A stretch of DNA of 64,000 bases. It comes from Perlucidibaca piscinae DSM 21586. GTDB taxonomy: Bacteria; Pseudomonadota; Gammaproteobacteria; Pseudomonadales; Moraxellaceae. Made by a program: the position numbers and the translations under genes. The notes under the pieces were generated by a model, which worked only from the letters and a program-made list of their open reading frames with translations, was not told where the DNA came from and made no database searches. This document shows positions 34,464 through 43,830 of the stretch, piece after piece. Within the stretch, counting starts at the first letter, position 1, and every line of letters starts with the position of its first letter. The DNA is taken from NCBI RefSeq assembly GCF_000420045.1, contig NZ_ATUE01000005.1:372001-436000 (forward strand). The letters are read 5' to 3'.

Positions 34464-34491
34464 TTGGGTTGTTGCCGTAATCGGGTATGAT
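34464..34491 (+). promoter_or_regulatory. Candidate glyQS promoter
   Basis: TTGGGT (34464-34469) and TATGAT (34486-34491), 16 bases apart, about 80 bases upstream of glyQ. Confidence 0.5.
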
Positions 34492-34571
34492 TTCGCGCTT
34501 GATCCGAGCTCACGCTGCCGGTGCCCGCACGGGCATCCGACGCGCCGGGACCATTCCGACAGGACTTCACC

Positions 34572-35540
34572 ATGACACAGACCGCGCAACCGATTCAGAC
34601 CTTCCAGGGCCTGATCCTGGCGCTGCAGAACTTCTGGGCCGAACAGGGCTGCGTGGTGCTGCAGCCCTATGACATGGAAATGGGGGCGGGCACCTTCCAT
34701 ACCGCCACCTTTCTGCGCGCGCTCGGTCCGGAGACCTGGAATGCCGCCTACGTGCAGCCCTCGCGCCGCCCGGCCGACGGCCGCTATGGCGAGAACCCCA
34801 ACCGCCTGCAGCACTACTACCAGTTCCAGGTCGTGCTGAAGCCGAACCCGAGCAACATCCAGGAGCTCTACCTGGAGTCGCTGCGCCGCATCGGCGTCGA
34901 CCCGACCGTGCATGACATCCGCTTCGTCGAGGACAACTGGGAATCGCCGACGCTGGGCGCCTGGGGTCTGGGCTGGGAGGTCTGGCTGAACGGCATGGAA
35001 GTGACCCAGTTCACCTACTTCCAGCAGGTCGGCGGCATCGAGTGCTACCCGGTCACCGGCGAGATCACCTACGGCCTGGAACGCCTGGCCATGTACCTGC
35101 AGGGCGTGGATTCGGTCTACGACCTGGTCTGGACCGACGGACCGTTCGGCAAGGTCACCTATGGCGACGTCTTCCACCAGAACGAGGTCGAGCAGTCGAC
35201 CTACAACTTCGAGCATGCCAACGTGCCGGAGCTGTTCAAGCTGTTCGATCTCTACGAGAGCGAATCCAACCGCATCATGGCCCTGAAGCTGCCGCTGCCT
35301 GCCTACGAGTTCGTGCTCAAGGCCTCGCACACCTTCAATCTGCTCGATGCCCGCCGCGCCATCTCGGTGACCGAGCGTCAGCGCTACATCCTGCGTGTGC
35401 GCACGCTGGCGCGCGCCATCGCGCAAAGCTATCTGGAATCGCGCGCCGCCCTCGGCTTTCCGCTGGCGCCGGTCACCCTGCGCGACGAAGTACTGGCACA
35501 ACTTGCCGCACAGGCGGCCTCGCAGGAGAACAAGGCATGA
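34572..35540 (+). CDS. glyQ: Glycyl-tRNA synthetase alpha subunit
   Basis: 322 residues from the ATG at 34572 with AGGA upstream. The catalytic subunit of the bacterial alpha2beta2 GlyRS. Family stretches: FWAEQGCVVLQPYDMEMGAGTF, YVQPSRRPADGRYGENPNRL, and HANVPELFKLFDLYE. It overlaps glyS by four bases. A tRNA-Gly lies elsewhere in the window. Confidence 0.98.
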   Translation: MTQTAQPIQTFQGLILALQNFWAEQGCVVLQPYDMEMGAGTFHTATFLRALGPETWNAAYVQPSRRPADGRYGENPNRLQHYYQFQVVLKPNPSNIQELYLESLRRIGVDPTVHDIRFVEDNWESPTLGAWGLGWEVWLNGMEVTQFTYFQQVGGIECYPVTGEITYGLERLAMYLQGVDSVYDLVWTDGPFGKVTYGDVFHQNEVEQSTYNFEHANVPELFKLFDLYESESNRIMALKLPLPAYEFVLKASHTFNLLDARRAISVTERQRYILRVRTLARAIAQSYLESRAALGFPLAPVTLRDEVLAQLAAQAASQENKA

Positions 35541-37594
35541 GCGCCCGCGACTTTCTGTTCGAGATCGGTGGCGAGGAGCTGCCGCCGAAATCGCTTTCCG
35601 GCCTCTCCAGCGCCCTTGCCGATGGCGTGCTCGACGGCCTGACCAAGGCCGGGCTCAGCCATGATGGCGTGACCTGGTTCGCCGCACCGCGCCGACTCGC
35701 CGTGCAGGTTCGCGCGCTGGCTGCCCAGCAGCCTGACCGCGTCATCAGTGTCGATGGCCCGCCCGTTCAGGCGGCCTTCACCGCCGACGGCCAGCCCACC
35801 CAGGCCGCGCTCGGCTTTGCCCGCAAGAACGGTGTCGGCATCGACGAGCTGGATCGCAGTGGCGACAAGCTGCGCTTTCGCCGCGAGATTCGCGGCGAGC
35901 AGACGGCAAGCCTGCTGCCCGGCATTCTCGATGCCGCGCTGAAGAATCTGCCCGTTGCCAAGCGCATGCGCTGGGGCAGCAGCCGAGCCGAGTTCGTGCG
36001 ACCGATGCACTGGCTGGTCATGCTCTATGGCGAAGACGTGGTACCGGCAACGCTGCTCGAACTGGACAGCGGCCGCATCAGTCACGGCCACCGCTTCCAC
36101 CATCCGCAGGCGATCGAGATCGCCAGCGCGGCGGACTACCTGCCGGCCATGCGCCAGGCCCATGTCATTGCCGATTTTTCCGAACGTCGCGAGCTCATCC
36201 GGGCCCGTGTCACCGAGCTTGCTGCAGGCGAGGGCGGACAGGCCCTGATGCCCGAGGCCCTGCTTGACGAGGTGACCGCACTGGTCGAATGGCCGGTGCC
36301 GCTGGTGTGCAGCTTCGAATCGCGCTTCCTCGCGGTGCCCCAGGAAGCCCTGATCTCGACCATGCAGGACAACCAGAAGTATTTCTGCCTGGTCGATGGC
36401 GACAACCGACTGATGGCGCGCTTCATCACCGTCGCCAACATCGACTCGCCGGCCCCGGAGAAGATCATTGCCGGCAACGAGAAGGTGGTGCGCCCGCGCC
36501 TCACCGATGCCGAGTTCTTCTTCCAGCAGGACAAGAAGATCACCCTGGCCGAACGCAACGAACGCCTCCGTAACGTGGTTTTCCAGGCCCAGCTCGGCAC
36601 CGTCCATGCCAAGTCCGAACGCGTCTCGGCACTGGCCGCCCACATCGCCGGCCTGATCGGTGCCGATGTCGCCCAGGCTCGCCTGGCCGGCTCGCTCTGC
36701 AAATCCGACCTGGCCTCGGAAATGGTCAGCGAGTTCCCCGAGCTGCAAGGCATCGCGGGCTATCACTATGCCCTTCACGAAGGCCTGCCCGAACCCGTCG
36801 CCCTCGCGCTCAACGAGCAGTACCTGCCGCGCTTCGCCGGTGACGTGCTGCCCACCCAGGCCATTGGCCAGGCGGTCGCGCTGGCTGACAAGCTCGACAC
36901 CCTGACCGGCATCTTCGGCATCGGCCAGCCACCGACCGGCTCCAGAGACCCCTACGCCCTGCGTCGAGCCGCCTTGGGCGTGCTGCGCATCCTCATCGAA
37001 GGCGAGCTGGCACTGGATCTCGAACAGCTGGTGCTGGCCGCCACGGCGCAGCATGGCGCAGCGCTCACGTCCACGACCACGGCAGCGGATGTCTTCGATT
37101 TTCTGCTCGGTCGCTATCGCGCCATGTACGAAGAGCAGGGTTTCACGGTCGACGTCATCCAGTCCGTGCAGGCTTGCCGTCCGAGGATGGCGCGCGACTT
37201 CGACCGCCGCGTCCGGGCCGTGGCGCAGTTCCGGCTCTTGCCGGAAGCCTCCGCCCTGGCAGCCGCCCACAAGCGCGTTTCCAACATCCTTGCCAAGGAA
37301 GCCGTGAGCGGCGGCGAGATCGAGCGCAACCTGCTGCAGCCAGGTGCCGAGCAGGCTCTTTTCGATGCCATCTCGCGTCGTGCTGCCGAGGTTGCGCCGC
37401 TCTTCGCCAGCGGCGACTACAGCCAGGCCCTGAGCATTCTCGCCGGCCTGAAAGAGGTGCTGGACGCCTTTTTCAACGAGGTCATGGTGATGGCCGAGGA
37501 TGCGGCGGTGCGTGCCAACCGCCTGCGCCTGCTGTCCTGGCTGCGTACCCTGTTCCTGCGCGTCGCCGACATTTCCCATTTGTCGCAAAACTGA
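35537..37594 (+). CDS. glyS: Glycyl-tRNA synthetase beta subunit
   Basis: 685 residues from the ATG at 35537 (overlap ATGA with glyQ). The beta subunit binds tRNA. N-terminal DFLFEIGGEELPPKSL is the standard start. An HD-like region follows around residues 330-420 (LADKLDTLTGIFGIGQPPTGSRDPYALRRAALGVLR). The C-terminal DALR-type anticodon region ends at NRLRLLSWLRTLFLRVADISHL. Length is normal. Confidence 0.97.
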   Translation: MSARDFLFEIGGEELPPKSLSGLSSALADGVLDGLTKAGLSHDGVTWFAAPRRLAVQVRALAAQQPDRVISVDGPPVQAAFTADGQPTQAALGFARKNGVGIDELDRSGDKLRFRREIRGEQTASLLPGILDAALKNLPVAKRMRWGSSRAEFVRPMHWLVMLYGEDVVPATLLELDSGRISHGHRFHHPQAIEIASAADYLPAMRQAHVIADFSERRELIRARVTELAAGEGGQALMPEALLDEVTALVEWPVPLVCSFESRFLAVPQEALISTMQDNQKYFCLVDGDNRLMARFITVANIDSPAPEKIIAGNEKVVRPRLTDAEFFFQQDKKITLAERNERLRNVVFQAQLGTVHAKSERVSALAAHIAGLIGADVAQARLAGSLCKSDLASEMVSEFPELQGIAGYHYALHEGLPEPVALALNEQYLPRFAGDVLPTQAIGQAVALADKLDTLTGIFGIGQPPTGSRDPYALRRAALGVLRILIEGELALDLEQLVLAATAQHGAALTSTTTAADVFDFLLGRYRAMYEEQGFTVDVIQSVQACRPRMARDFDRRVRAVAQFRLLPEASALAAAHKRVSNILAKEAVSGGEIERNLLQPGAEQALFDAISRRAAEVAPLFASGDYSQALSILAGLKEVLDAFFNEVMVMAEDAAVRANRLRLLSWLRTLFLRVADISHLSQN

Positions 37595-37654
37595 GCAACG
37601 CCGGCCTGCGGAGCGTAATCTGTGCCCTCAGGCCGGGCCCGTGACACATCCTGA

Positions 37655-37694
37655 CAGCAGTTTCCGGTCTTCACAGGAAGACCCGTCACTGCTG
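37655..37694 (+). other. Compact two-part hairpin upstream of the acyl-CoA dehydrogenase
   Basis: Outer stem CAGCAGT (37655-37661) with ACTGCTG (37688-37694) and inner stem GGTCTT (37666-37671) with AAGACC (37678-37683), separated by a 4x4 internal loop and a 6-base apical loop. It sits two bases before a 16-bp palindrome. There is no T run. A leader-RNA element or part of a regulatory site are possible; chance is not excluded. Confidence 0.35.
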
Positions 37695-37695
37695 C

Positions 37696-37711
37696 TTGGA
37701 CATGTGTCCAA
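37696..37711. promoter_or_regulatory. Palindromic operator candidate upstream of the acyl-CoA dehydrogenase
   Basis: TTGGACATGTGTCCAA has perfect 7-bp arms around a TG centre. It lies about 60 bases upstream of the TATAAA (37772-37777) that could be the -10 of the dehydrogenase gene. Its size fits a dimeric TetR- or GntR-type repressor or activator. Confidence 0.5.
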
Positions 37712-37771
37712 TTTACTCTCGTGCCCGAGACCTGTCGCATTGCTGCCAATGCGCTACGGCTCATACCCTCG

Positions 37772-37777
37772 TATAAA
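37772..37777 (+). promoter_or_regulatory. Candidate -10 of the large acyl-CoA dehydrogenase gene
   Basis: TATAAA, 39 bases upstream of the ATG at 37817. The -35 region is not convincing, which suits an activator-dependent promoter. Confidence 0.4.
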
Positions 37778-37816
37778 AGCCGCCGACTTGATTCCATAAC
37801 CTACAAAGGTGTGACC

Positions 37817-39634
37817 ATGCCCGCTTACAAGGCTCCGCTGCGCGACATGCGCTTCCTGATGAACGAAGTCTTCGACTACCCGAAGCACTACGCCAATCTG
37901 CCCGGCGGCGAAGAAGCCAGCCCGGACCTGATCGACGCCATCCTCGACGAGTCGGCCAAGTTCTGCGAGAACGTGCTTGCTCCGCTCAACCTGCCGGGCG
38001 ACCTGGAAGGCTGCCATTTCGAAAACGGCGAAGTGCGCACGCCCGCCGGCTTCAAGGAAGCCTACGAGCAGTACGTCGCTGGCGGCTGGCAGGGCCTGAA
38101 CTATCCCACCGAGTTCGGCGGCCAGGGCCTGCCGATGTCCATGGGTCTGTTCCGTTCGGAAATGATGGGTACCGCCAACTGGTCGTTCACCATGTACCCG
38201 GGCCTGTCCATCGGCTGCATCAACACCATCATGCTGCACGGCACCGACGAGCACAAAGCCACCTACCTGCCGCCGCTGGTGGAAGGTCGCTGGACCGGCA
38301 CCATGTGCCTCACCGAGCCGCAGTGCGGCACCGACCTCGGCCAGGTCAAGACCAAGGCCGAGGCGCAGGCTGACGGCAGCTACAAGCTGACCGGCACCAA
38401 GATCTTCATTTCCGCCGGCGAACACGACCTGTCCGAGAACATCGTGCACATCGTGCTGGCCCGCCTCCCGGACGCACCGGCCGGCACCCGCGGCATCTCG
38501 CTGTTCATCGTGCCCAAGTTCCTGGCCAATCCGGATGGTACCCTCGGTGAACGCAACACCGTCGCCGCCGGCTCCATCGAGCACAAGATGGGTATCCGCG
38601 CCTCCGCCACCTGCGTGATGAACTTCGACGGCGCCACTGCATTCCTGATCGGCCCGCCGAACAAGGGTCTGGAGTGCATGTTCACCTTCATGAACACGGC
38701 CCGCATCGGCACCGCCATCCAGGGCGTGGCCCACGCCGAGCAGTCCTACCAGGGCTCGCTGCCGTACGCCCTCGAACGCCGCTCCATGCGCGCCCTGTCG
38801 GGCAAGAAGGATCCGGAATTCGCAGCGGACGCCCTGATCCACCACGGTGACGTGCGGCGCATGCTGCTGACCCAGAAGGCCATCGCTGAAGGTGGTCGTG
38901 CCATGGTCTACTTCGCTGCCCAGTACGCCGACAACATGGCCGTCGGCATTACCAACGGCGACAAGGAAACCTACGACTACTGGGATGACAAGCTGGGCTT
39001 CCTGACCCCGATCCTCAAGGGCTGCCTGACCGAGCTCGGTCTCGAGGCCGCCAACCTCGGCATGCAGGTGTTCGGTGGCCACGGCTACATCAAGGAACAC
39101 GGCATGGAGCAGATCGCTCGTGATGCCCGCATTTCCACCCTGTACGAAGGCACCACCGGCATCCAGGCCCTCGACCTGCTCGGCCGCAAGGTTCTGCTCT
39201 CGACAAAGGGCAAGGCCGTGCGTGATTTCACCGCCGACATCGCCAAGTTCTGCCGTGACCACGTCGGCAACAAGCAGATGCGTCCGTTTGTCTGGGAGCT
39301 GACCAAGATCGCTACCCAGTGGAACTACCTGACCGTGCGCATCATGCTTCAGGCCCGCAAGGATCGTGATGTCGTCGGCACCGCAGCACATGACTTCCTC
39401 ATGTACTCCGGCTATGCCGCACTGGCGTACTTCTGGGCGCAGATGGCTGCCGTTGCCTTCGAGAAGCTGGAGAAGGGCGGCAACGACGAACCGGCGTTCT
39501 ACCAGGCCAAGATCGAGACCGCCGAGTTCTACTTCGAGCGTCTGCTGCCGCGCGCCAAGGCCCATGCCGAAACCATGCTGAAGCCGACCAAGTCGCTGAT
39601 GCAGATGGACAAGGCGCGCTTCAACTTCGCCTGA
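37817..39634 (+). CDS. Acyl-CoA dehydrogenase, about 600-residue FadE/DmdC type
   Basis: 605 residues from the ATG at 37817 with AAAGG upstream. FAD-site motif GTMCLTEPQCGTDLGQV. The catalytic region is DARISTLYEGTTGIQALDLLGRK with the Glu in YEGT, unlike the shorter dehydrogenase at 31828. An extra C-terminal domain of about 130 residues marks the group that includes DmdC (methylmercaptopropionyl-CoA dehydrogenase) and broad fatty acyl-CoA dehydrogenases. The start MPAYKAPLRDMRFLMNEVFD is highly conserved in the group. Substrate not determinable from sequence alone. Confidence 0.93.
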   Translation: MPAYKAPLRDMRFLMNEVFDYPKHYANLPGGEEASPDLIDAILDESAKFCENVLAPLNLPGDLEGCHFENGEVRTPAGFKEAYEQYVAGGWQGLNYPTEFGGQGLPMSMGLFRSEMMGTANWSFTMYPGLSIGCINTIMLHGTDEHKATYLPPLVEGRWTGTMCLTEPQCGTDLGQVKTKAEAQADGSYKLTGTKIFISAGEHDLSENIVHIVLARLPDAPAGTRGISLFIVPKFLANPDGTLGERNTVAAGSIEHKMGIRASATCVMNFDGATAFLIGPPNKGLECMFTFMNTARIGTAIQGVAHAEQSYQGSLPYALERRSMRALSGKKDPEFAADALIHHGDVRRMLLTQKAIAEGGRAMVYFAAQYADNMAVGITNGDKETYDYWDDKLGFLTPILKGCLTELGLEAANLGMQVFGGHGYIKEHGMEQIARDARISTLYEGTTGIQALDLLGRKVLLSTKGKAVRDFTADIAKFCRDHVGNKQMRPFVWELTKIATQWNYLTVRIMLQARKDRDVVGTAAHDFLMYSGYAALAYFWAQMAAVAFEKLEKGGNDEPAFYQAKIETAEFYFERLLPRAKAHAETMLKPTKSLMQMDKARFNFA

Positions 39635-39659
39635 TGCCTTCAGGTCTGCGTTGAAGCCG

Positions 39660-39695
39660 AAAGGCCTCTGATCGCTCCGATCAGAGGCCTTTTTC
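39660..39695 (+). terminator. Strong intrinsic terminator of the acyl-CoA dehydrogenase gene
   Basis: A 15-bp perfect stem (AAAGGCCTCTGATCG with its complement) around a CTC loop, ending in five T residues, 25 bases after the stop. Confidence 0.92.
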
Positions 39696-39771
39696 ATTTC
39701 CGCAGCGCCAATTCGAACAGTGCTAGCATCAGCTCACGACAGCTGATCTCCACCAGAACAAGGCCGACTCC

Positions 39772-40512
39772 ATGACCAGAACCGCCATCATCATTGGCGC
39801 CAGCAGCGGCATCGGTGCCGCGCTGGCCGAATCCCTCGCACGTCGCGGCCATGACCTCGGCCTGACCGGTCGCCGCACCGAGCGCCTGCAGGCGCTGGCT
39901 GATCAGCTGCGCGAACGCTTCGGCATCCGCACCGAGGTACGCTACCTCGATGTCTGCGATACCGCCGCCGTGCATCCGGTGCTGCTGGAGCTGTCTGCCA
40001 CGCTGGGCGGACTCGACCTGCTCGTCGCCAATGCCGGTCGCACCGGACGTCGACGTGCCGGCAACGGCCGCATCGACATTGATCGCGACATCCTCGATAC
40101 CAACCTGATGGGCGCCATCGCCTGCATTGATGCCGGCATGGCCATCTTCAAGCAGCAGGGTCGCGGACATCTGGTCGGCATCTCGTCGATCTCGGCCTTC
40201 ATCGGCCTGCCCGGCAGTGCCGCCTACTCGGCCTCCAAGGCAGCGCTCACCAACTACCTGCAGGCTCTGCGCTGCGAGCTGGGCAAGGGCAACATCCATG
40301 TCACCACGATTCATCCCGGCTTTGTCATCACCGAGCTGACACCCGACATGGAGAAATACCCCTTCGCGGCAAAACCCGAGGTGGTCGCCGAGGGCATCTG
40401 TGCCGCCATCGAACGACGTGCCAAGGAGGCAACGGTACCGCGCTGGCCATGGGCACCGCTCATGCCCATTCTCAAGCACCTGCCGGACAGCCTGATTCGC
40501 AAGGCTTTCTGA
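39772..40512 (+). CDS. Short-chain dehydrogenase/reductase (SDR)
   Basis: 246 residues. Classical SDR: cofactor loop IIGASSGIGAALAESLA with the downstream TGRR suggesting NADP(H) preference, structural NAG in LLVANAGRTG, catalytic Ser in ISSISAF and YSASK. The C-terminus is basic and hydrophobic (PRWPWAPLMPILKHLP), which may associate with membrane. The substrate is unknown. Confidence 0.9.
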   Translation: MTRTAIIIGASSGIGAALAESLARRGHDLGLTGRRTERLQALADQLRERFGIRTEVRYLDVCDTAAVHPVLLELSATLGGLDLLVANAGRTGRRRAGNGRIDIDRDILDTNLMGAIACIDAGMAIFKQQGRGHLVGISSISAFIGLPGSAAYSASKAALTNYLQALRCELGKGNIHVTTIHPGFVITELTPDMEKYPFAAKPEVVAEGICAAIERRAKEATVPRWPWAPLMPILKHLPDSLIRKAF

Positions 40513-40566
40513 TACGCTGCAGCAGGAGCAGCATCCCAGCTCCCGGTCATGCTGCAGGAGCCCCTG

Positions 40567-41640
40567 ATGTCCGTGCGACCCACACCGCTGATGCGCCTGC
40601 CGCTGCTGGCAGGCCTGTTTACGTTGACCTACCTGACCTACAGCATCCTGAGCCCGTTCCTCGTGCCTCTGGCCTGGGCTGCGATCCTGGTGTTCGTCAC
40701 CTGGCCGCTGTATCGCCATCTGCTGCGCCTGTGCGGCCATCGTGAAAACGTCGCGGCCGGCCTGATGACTGCGCTGCTGATGCTGCTCATGGTCGGCCCC
40801 CTGGCCTGGCTGCTGGTCATGCTGCAGGCCGAGGTACGCATCATCTACGCCCATCTCAGCGAATTCCTGCTGCGCGACACGCTGGACCTTCCCGAGATGG
40901 TGACGAGCGATTACCCCTGGCTGGCCAGCGAGATGCAGCGGCTCTGGGTGCTGGTGCACGAGAACCCGGCCATCCTCAAGGACAATCTGCGCGGCGTGGT
41001 CGATGTCAGTTTCGTGCAGCTGAAGTCGTTTGCCGGCGGCATCGGCAAGAACATCGCCAAGCTGCTGTTCACGCTGCTCAGCGCCTTCTTCCTGTACCGT
41101 GACGGCCCTCGCATCATTGCCCAGCTTCGCAGCGCGCTGGCGCACACGGCGCCGGGCCATGGCGAGCGCTACCTGGGCGCGGCGGCCAACATGACCCGTG
41201 CCGTGGTGTTCGGCATCGTGCTGACGGCGCTGGCGCAAGGCGCGCTCGCCGGCATCGGCTATGCCGTTGCCGGGGCACCGAACCCGGTGTTCCTCGCCGT
41301 GGTGACGGCCCTGTTTGCACTGATTCCCTTCGGAACGCCGTTCGCCTGGGGCGCGGTCGCTATCTGGCTGCTTGTCTCCGGCGACACCATTGCCGCTGTC
41401 GGACTGGCCATCTGGGGCACCGCGGTGGTGAGCTCGGTGGACAACATCGTGCGACCGCTGGTGATCTCCAGCGCCACCCAGATCTCCTTCCTGCTGGTCA
41501 TGTTCGGCGTGCTTGGCGGATTGGCCAGCTTCGGCATGATCGGCCTGTTCATCGGCCCAGTGATACTCGCCGTGGTGGCAGCGATCTGGCAGGAGTGGCT
41601 GAACAAGCCGGTTCAGGAGGAAGAGCTGCCTGAGGCCTAG
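40567..41640 (+). CDS. AI-2E family (UPF0118/PerM-like) transporter
   Basis: 357 residues from the ATG at 40567, preferred over the ATG at 40549 because AGGAG precedes it. About seven to eight hydrophobic helices, with a soluble segment near residues 90-150 and the family-typical region FFLYRDGPRIIAQL and SVDNIVRPLVISSATQISFLLVMFGVLGG. Members have been linked to AI-2 export, Na+/H+ exchange and stress tolerance. Its stop overlaps the convergent neighbour's stop within CTAG. Confidence 0.88.
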   Translation: MSVRPTPLMRLPLLAGLFTLTYLTYSILSPFLVPLAWAAILVFVTWPLYRHLLRLCGHRENVAAGLMTALLMLLMVGPLAWLLVMLQAEVRIIYAHLSEFLLRDTLDLPEMVTSDYPWLASEMQRLWVLVHENPAILKDNLRGVVDVSFVQLKSFAGGIGKNIAKLLFTLLSAFFLYRDGPRIIAQLRSALAHTAPGHGERYLGAAANMTRAVVFGIVLTALAQGALAGIGYAVAGAPNPVFLAVVTALFALIPFGTPFAWGAVAIWLLVSGDTIAAVGLAIWGTAVVSSVDNIVRPLVISSATQISFLLVMFGVLGGLASFGMIGLFIGPVILAVVAAIWQEWLNKPVQEEELPEA

Positions 41641-42830
41641 GGCGCCTCTTCGCGATAGGCGAGGCCGCTGCCGCGCAAGCGATCGAGCAGGGCGTCACCC
41701 ATGGCCTGGGCTGGCGTCAGCACGCCCGACGCGGCCGGCAGGTGCTCGCCGTCAAACGCCAGGCACAAGGCGCTCTCTCCGATCATGCGGGCAGTTTCGT
41801 CATAGCCCGGATCACCGCCACAGAGCACCGTGCGCACGTGATGCTGCTCCCGCATGCCGAGGCGAGCAGACGCGCTGATCTCGACGCGGAACCAGTGATG
41901 CTGACGCTCGCGGACATTCGGGCCTTCGCCACTGCGCTTCCACTGGCTGAGCAGCTGGCGGGTCGACTCCAGGCGTGAGCCCAGCCATACCCCGCCGAGA
42001 CCCGCAGCCGCCATCAGCGCTTTCGGCGCACTGCGTACCAGCAGCTGATGGCTGTAGCTGAACTCGCGGCCATAGAAGCCGTAGCTCTGCGCAGAACGCG
42101 CAATCACCTGCGGGTCTATGGTCGGCAAGGGCAGGGCCCAGCCACCCTCCACACGCTGCGGACGCTGACTGACGAGCTCGATCTTGCGTCGTGACTTGCG
42201 CTTGCCCGGCGCGGCCTCAACCGCCTCTGATGCGGCGGCTGCCGCCCTGGAAAAGGCGTGCAGGGCCGACTGCCAGGTGCCGCCAGAGATCTGTCCACGC
42301 GCCTGGATGCGCCCGACCACAGCCACCTTGGCCTTGGCCATGCGCTCGCTGCCAAGACGGTCCTGCAGCAGGCGCAAGGTGAAGTAGACGCCCATGTCAT
42401 GCGGCACGCTGTCAAAGCCGCAGCAGGGCACGATGCGGCGGCCGGCACGCTGGGCGCCGGCACCATGACGGGCGAGCAGGTCGCTGACAAAGCCGGGCTC
42501 GCCCGCAAGGTCGACGTAATCGGCTCCGCCGGCGATGCAGGCTGCCACCACCGGTTCCCCGTGCAGCGCATACGGCCCCACGGCTGACAGCAGCACGCGC
42601 GTCTGCTGCGCCAGGGCCAGCAGGGTTTCAGGCAGCTGGTTGTCCGCCAGCAGCACGTCCGGTATCTGTCCGCCGGCATGCTCGCATTCGGCCTGCAGGC
42701 GTGTCAGGGCATCGCTGCGGCGGCCGCTGATGGCCCAGCGCAGGGCCTGGCCCTGGCGCGAGAGATAGAGGGCAATCAGGCGGCCGGTGAAGCCGGTGGC
42801 GCCATGCACAATGACATCGTAGCGTCGCAT
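41637..42830 (-). CDS. Saccharopine dehydrogenase-like / trans-acting enoyl reductase family protein
   Basis: 397 residues from the ATG at 42830; in-frame upstream sequence looks non-coding. N-terminal Rossmann loop YDVIVHGATGFTGRLIALYL, then SAVGPYALHGEPVVAACIAGGADYVDLAGEPGF, diagnostic of the saccharopine dehydrogenase NADP-binding domain group. CCGFDSVPHDMG is also typical of the trans-acting enoyl reductase branch. Role in lipid metabolism is guessed from family. No good ribosome site is seen. Confidence 0.8.
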   Translation of the reverse strand: MRRYDVIVHGATGFTGRLIALYLSRQGQALRWAISGRRSDALTRLQAECEHAGGQIPDVLLADNQLPETLLALAQQTRVLLSAVGPYALHGEPVVAACIAGGADYVDLAGEPGFVSDLLARHGAGAQRAGRRIVPCCGFDSVPHDMGVYFTLRLLQDRLGSERMAKAKVAVVGRIQARGQISGGTWQSALHAFSRAAAAASEAVEAAPGKRKSRRKIELVSQRPQRVEGGWALPLPTIDPQVIARSAQSYGFYGREFSYSHQLLVRSAPKALMAAAGLGGVWLGSRLESTRQLLSQWKRSGEGPNVRERQHHWFRVEISASARLGMREQHHVRTVLCGGDPGYDETARMIGESALCLAFDGEHLPAASGVLTPAQAMGDALLDRLRGSGLAYREEAP

Positions 42831-42880
42831 GCGAGAGATAATCCGGAAGCTGTCACCCTGCACCATAGCGCAGGCCGCAC

Positions 42881-43810
42881 TCATTGGCACAGGGCCAGGA
42901 TGCTTTCCCGACAATGCAGCTGTTTGATCTGCTGAAAGCGCGCCGCCGCTTCGGGATAGACGGCCGTGGTCATCGCCAGCCACTGCTTGTAGCGACCGAC
43001 ACAGCCCCGGTCCGGACCTTCCATGCTGCGAAGAAAGGACGCCTGCCAGGCATCCAGCGCTGCCCAGCCCAGCGGCTTCTGTTCCGGATGGCGCAGGCGC
43101 TGCACGAGATCCGGCTCGCTGACGGCCGCGCGGCCAAGCATGAAGTGCGCACAGCCGCTTTCTTCCACACATTGCCTGAGGCTCTCGGCACTGCGTATGT
43201 CGCCATTGGCAATCACAGTCCAGTCCGGGTAGCGCTGGCGCACACGCCCTATGGCGAGCCAGTCGACAGGCGGTCGATAACCCTGCGCGCGCGTGCGCGC
43301 ATGAATGGTGATCCAGCTCGCGCCGGCATCGTGAACCGCCGCTGCGTTGTCGAGCAGGGCATCGGCATTGTCTATGCCAAGACGAATCTTGGCGCTCACC
43401 GGGACGTCGGCCGGCACCGCACGACGCACCTGGCTGACCAGCTCATGGACGAGCGCTGTTTCCGCCAGCAGGGCTGCGCCGCCCCGATGCCGGTTGACGG
43501 TACGTGCCGGACAGCCGAAGTTCAGATCAATCGCGGGCGCCCCGAGCTCGGCAGCGCGCGCGGCATTTTCGGCCAGCGCCTGGGCATCACTGCCAAGCAG
43601 CTGCAGATGCACCGGCGTGCCCGCCGCTGTTCGCCAGCCAGTCTGCATCTCGGGGCAATGCGCGAGAAAGCTGCGTGCCGGATGCAGGCGATCCGTAATG
43701 CGCAGGAATTCGGAGACACACCAGTCGTAGTGGCTGATCTGCGTCAGCACATGGCGCATGGCGGCGTCTGTCAGCCCTTCCATGGGCGCGAGGACTAGAA
43801 CAGGAGGCAT
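42881..43810 (-). CDS. dusC: tRNA-dihydrouridine(16) synthase, DusC-like
   Basis: 309 residues from the ATG at 43810. FMN enzyme reducing uridine in tRNA D-loops. Motifs: VLAPMEGLTDAAMR (FMN site), DLNFGCPARTVNRHRGGAALL (catalytic Cys), KIRLGIDN, IHARTRAQGY, and VIANGDIRS. SEFLRITDRLHP resembles DusC. An alternative ATG 15 codons upstream (43855) would start inside the parS palindrome and give MFHVKHEP; I prefer the shorter start by homology, although its ribosome site is poor. Confidence 0.9.
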   Translation of the reverse strand: MPPVLVLAPMEGLTDAAMRHVLTQISHYDWCVSEFLRITDRLHPARSFLAHCPEMQTGWRTAAGTPVHLQLLGSDAQALAENAARAAELGAPAIDLNFGCPARTVNRHRGGAALLAETALVHELVSQVRRAVPADVPVSAKIRLGIDNADALLDNAAAVHDAGASWITIHARTRAQGYRPPVDWLAIGRVRQRYPDWTVIANGDIRSAESLRQCVEESGCAHFMLGRAAVSEPDLVQRLRHPEQKPLGWAALDAWQASFLRSMEGPDRGCVGRYKQWLAMTTAVYPEAAARFQQIKQLHCRESILALCQ

Positions 43811-43830
43811 GAGAGAGGAGAGCAGGCGTT

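Noticed and set aside
35429..37588. A 719-residue minus-strand open frame
   Set aside because: Antisense of glyS, which is intact and recognisable over its whole length.
37603..37642. Possible terminator after glyS (CCGGCCTG ... CAGGCCGG)
   Set aside because: The 8-bp arms are about 20 bases apart and no T run follows; too weak to list.
37754..39697. A 647-residue minus-strand open frame
   Set aside because: Antisense of the 605-residue acyl-CoA dehydrogenase and runs through its terminator.
32000..42000. Genomic island in the acyl-CoA dehydrogenase region
   Set aside because: No integrase, transposase, direct repeats, tRNA junction or change in base composition was seen; the genes look resident.
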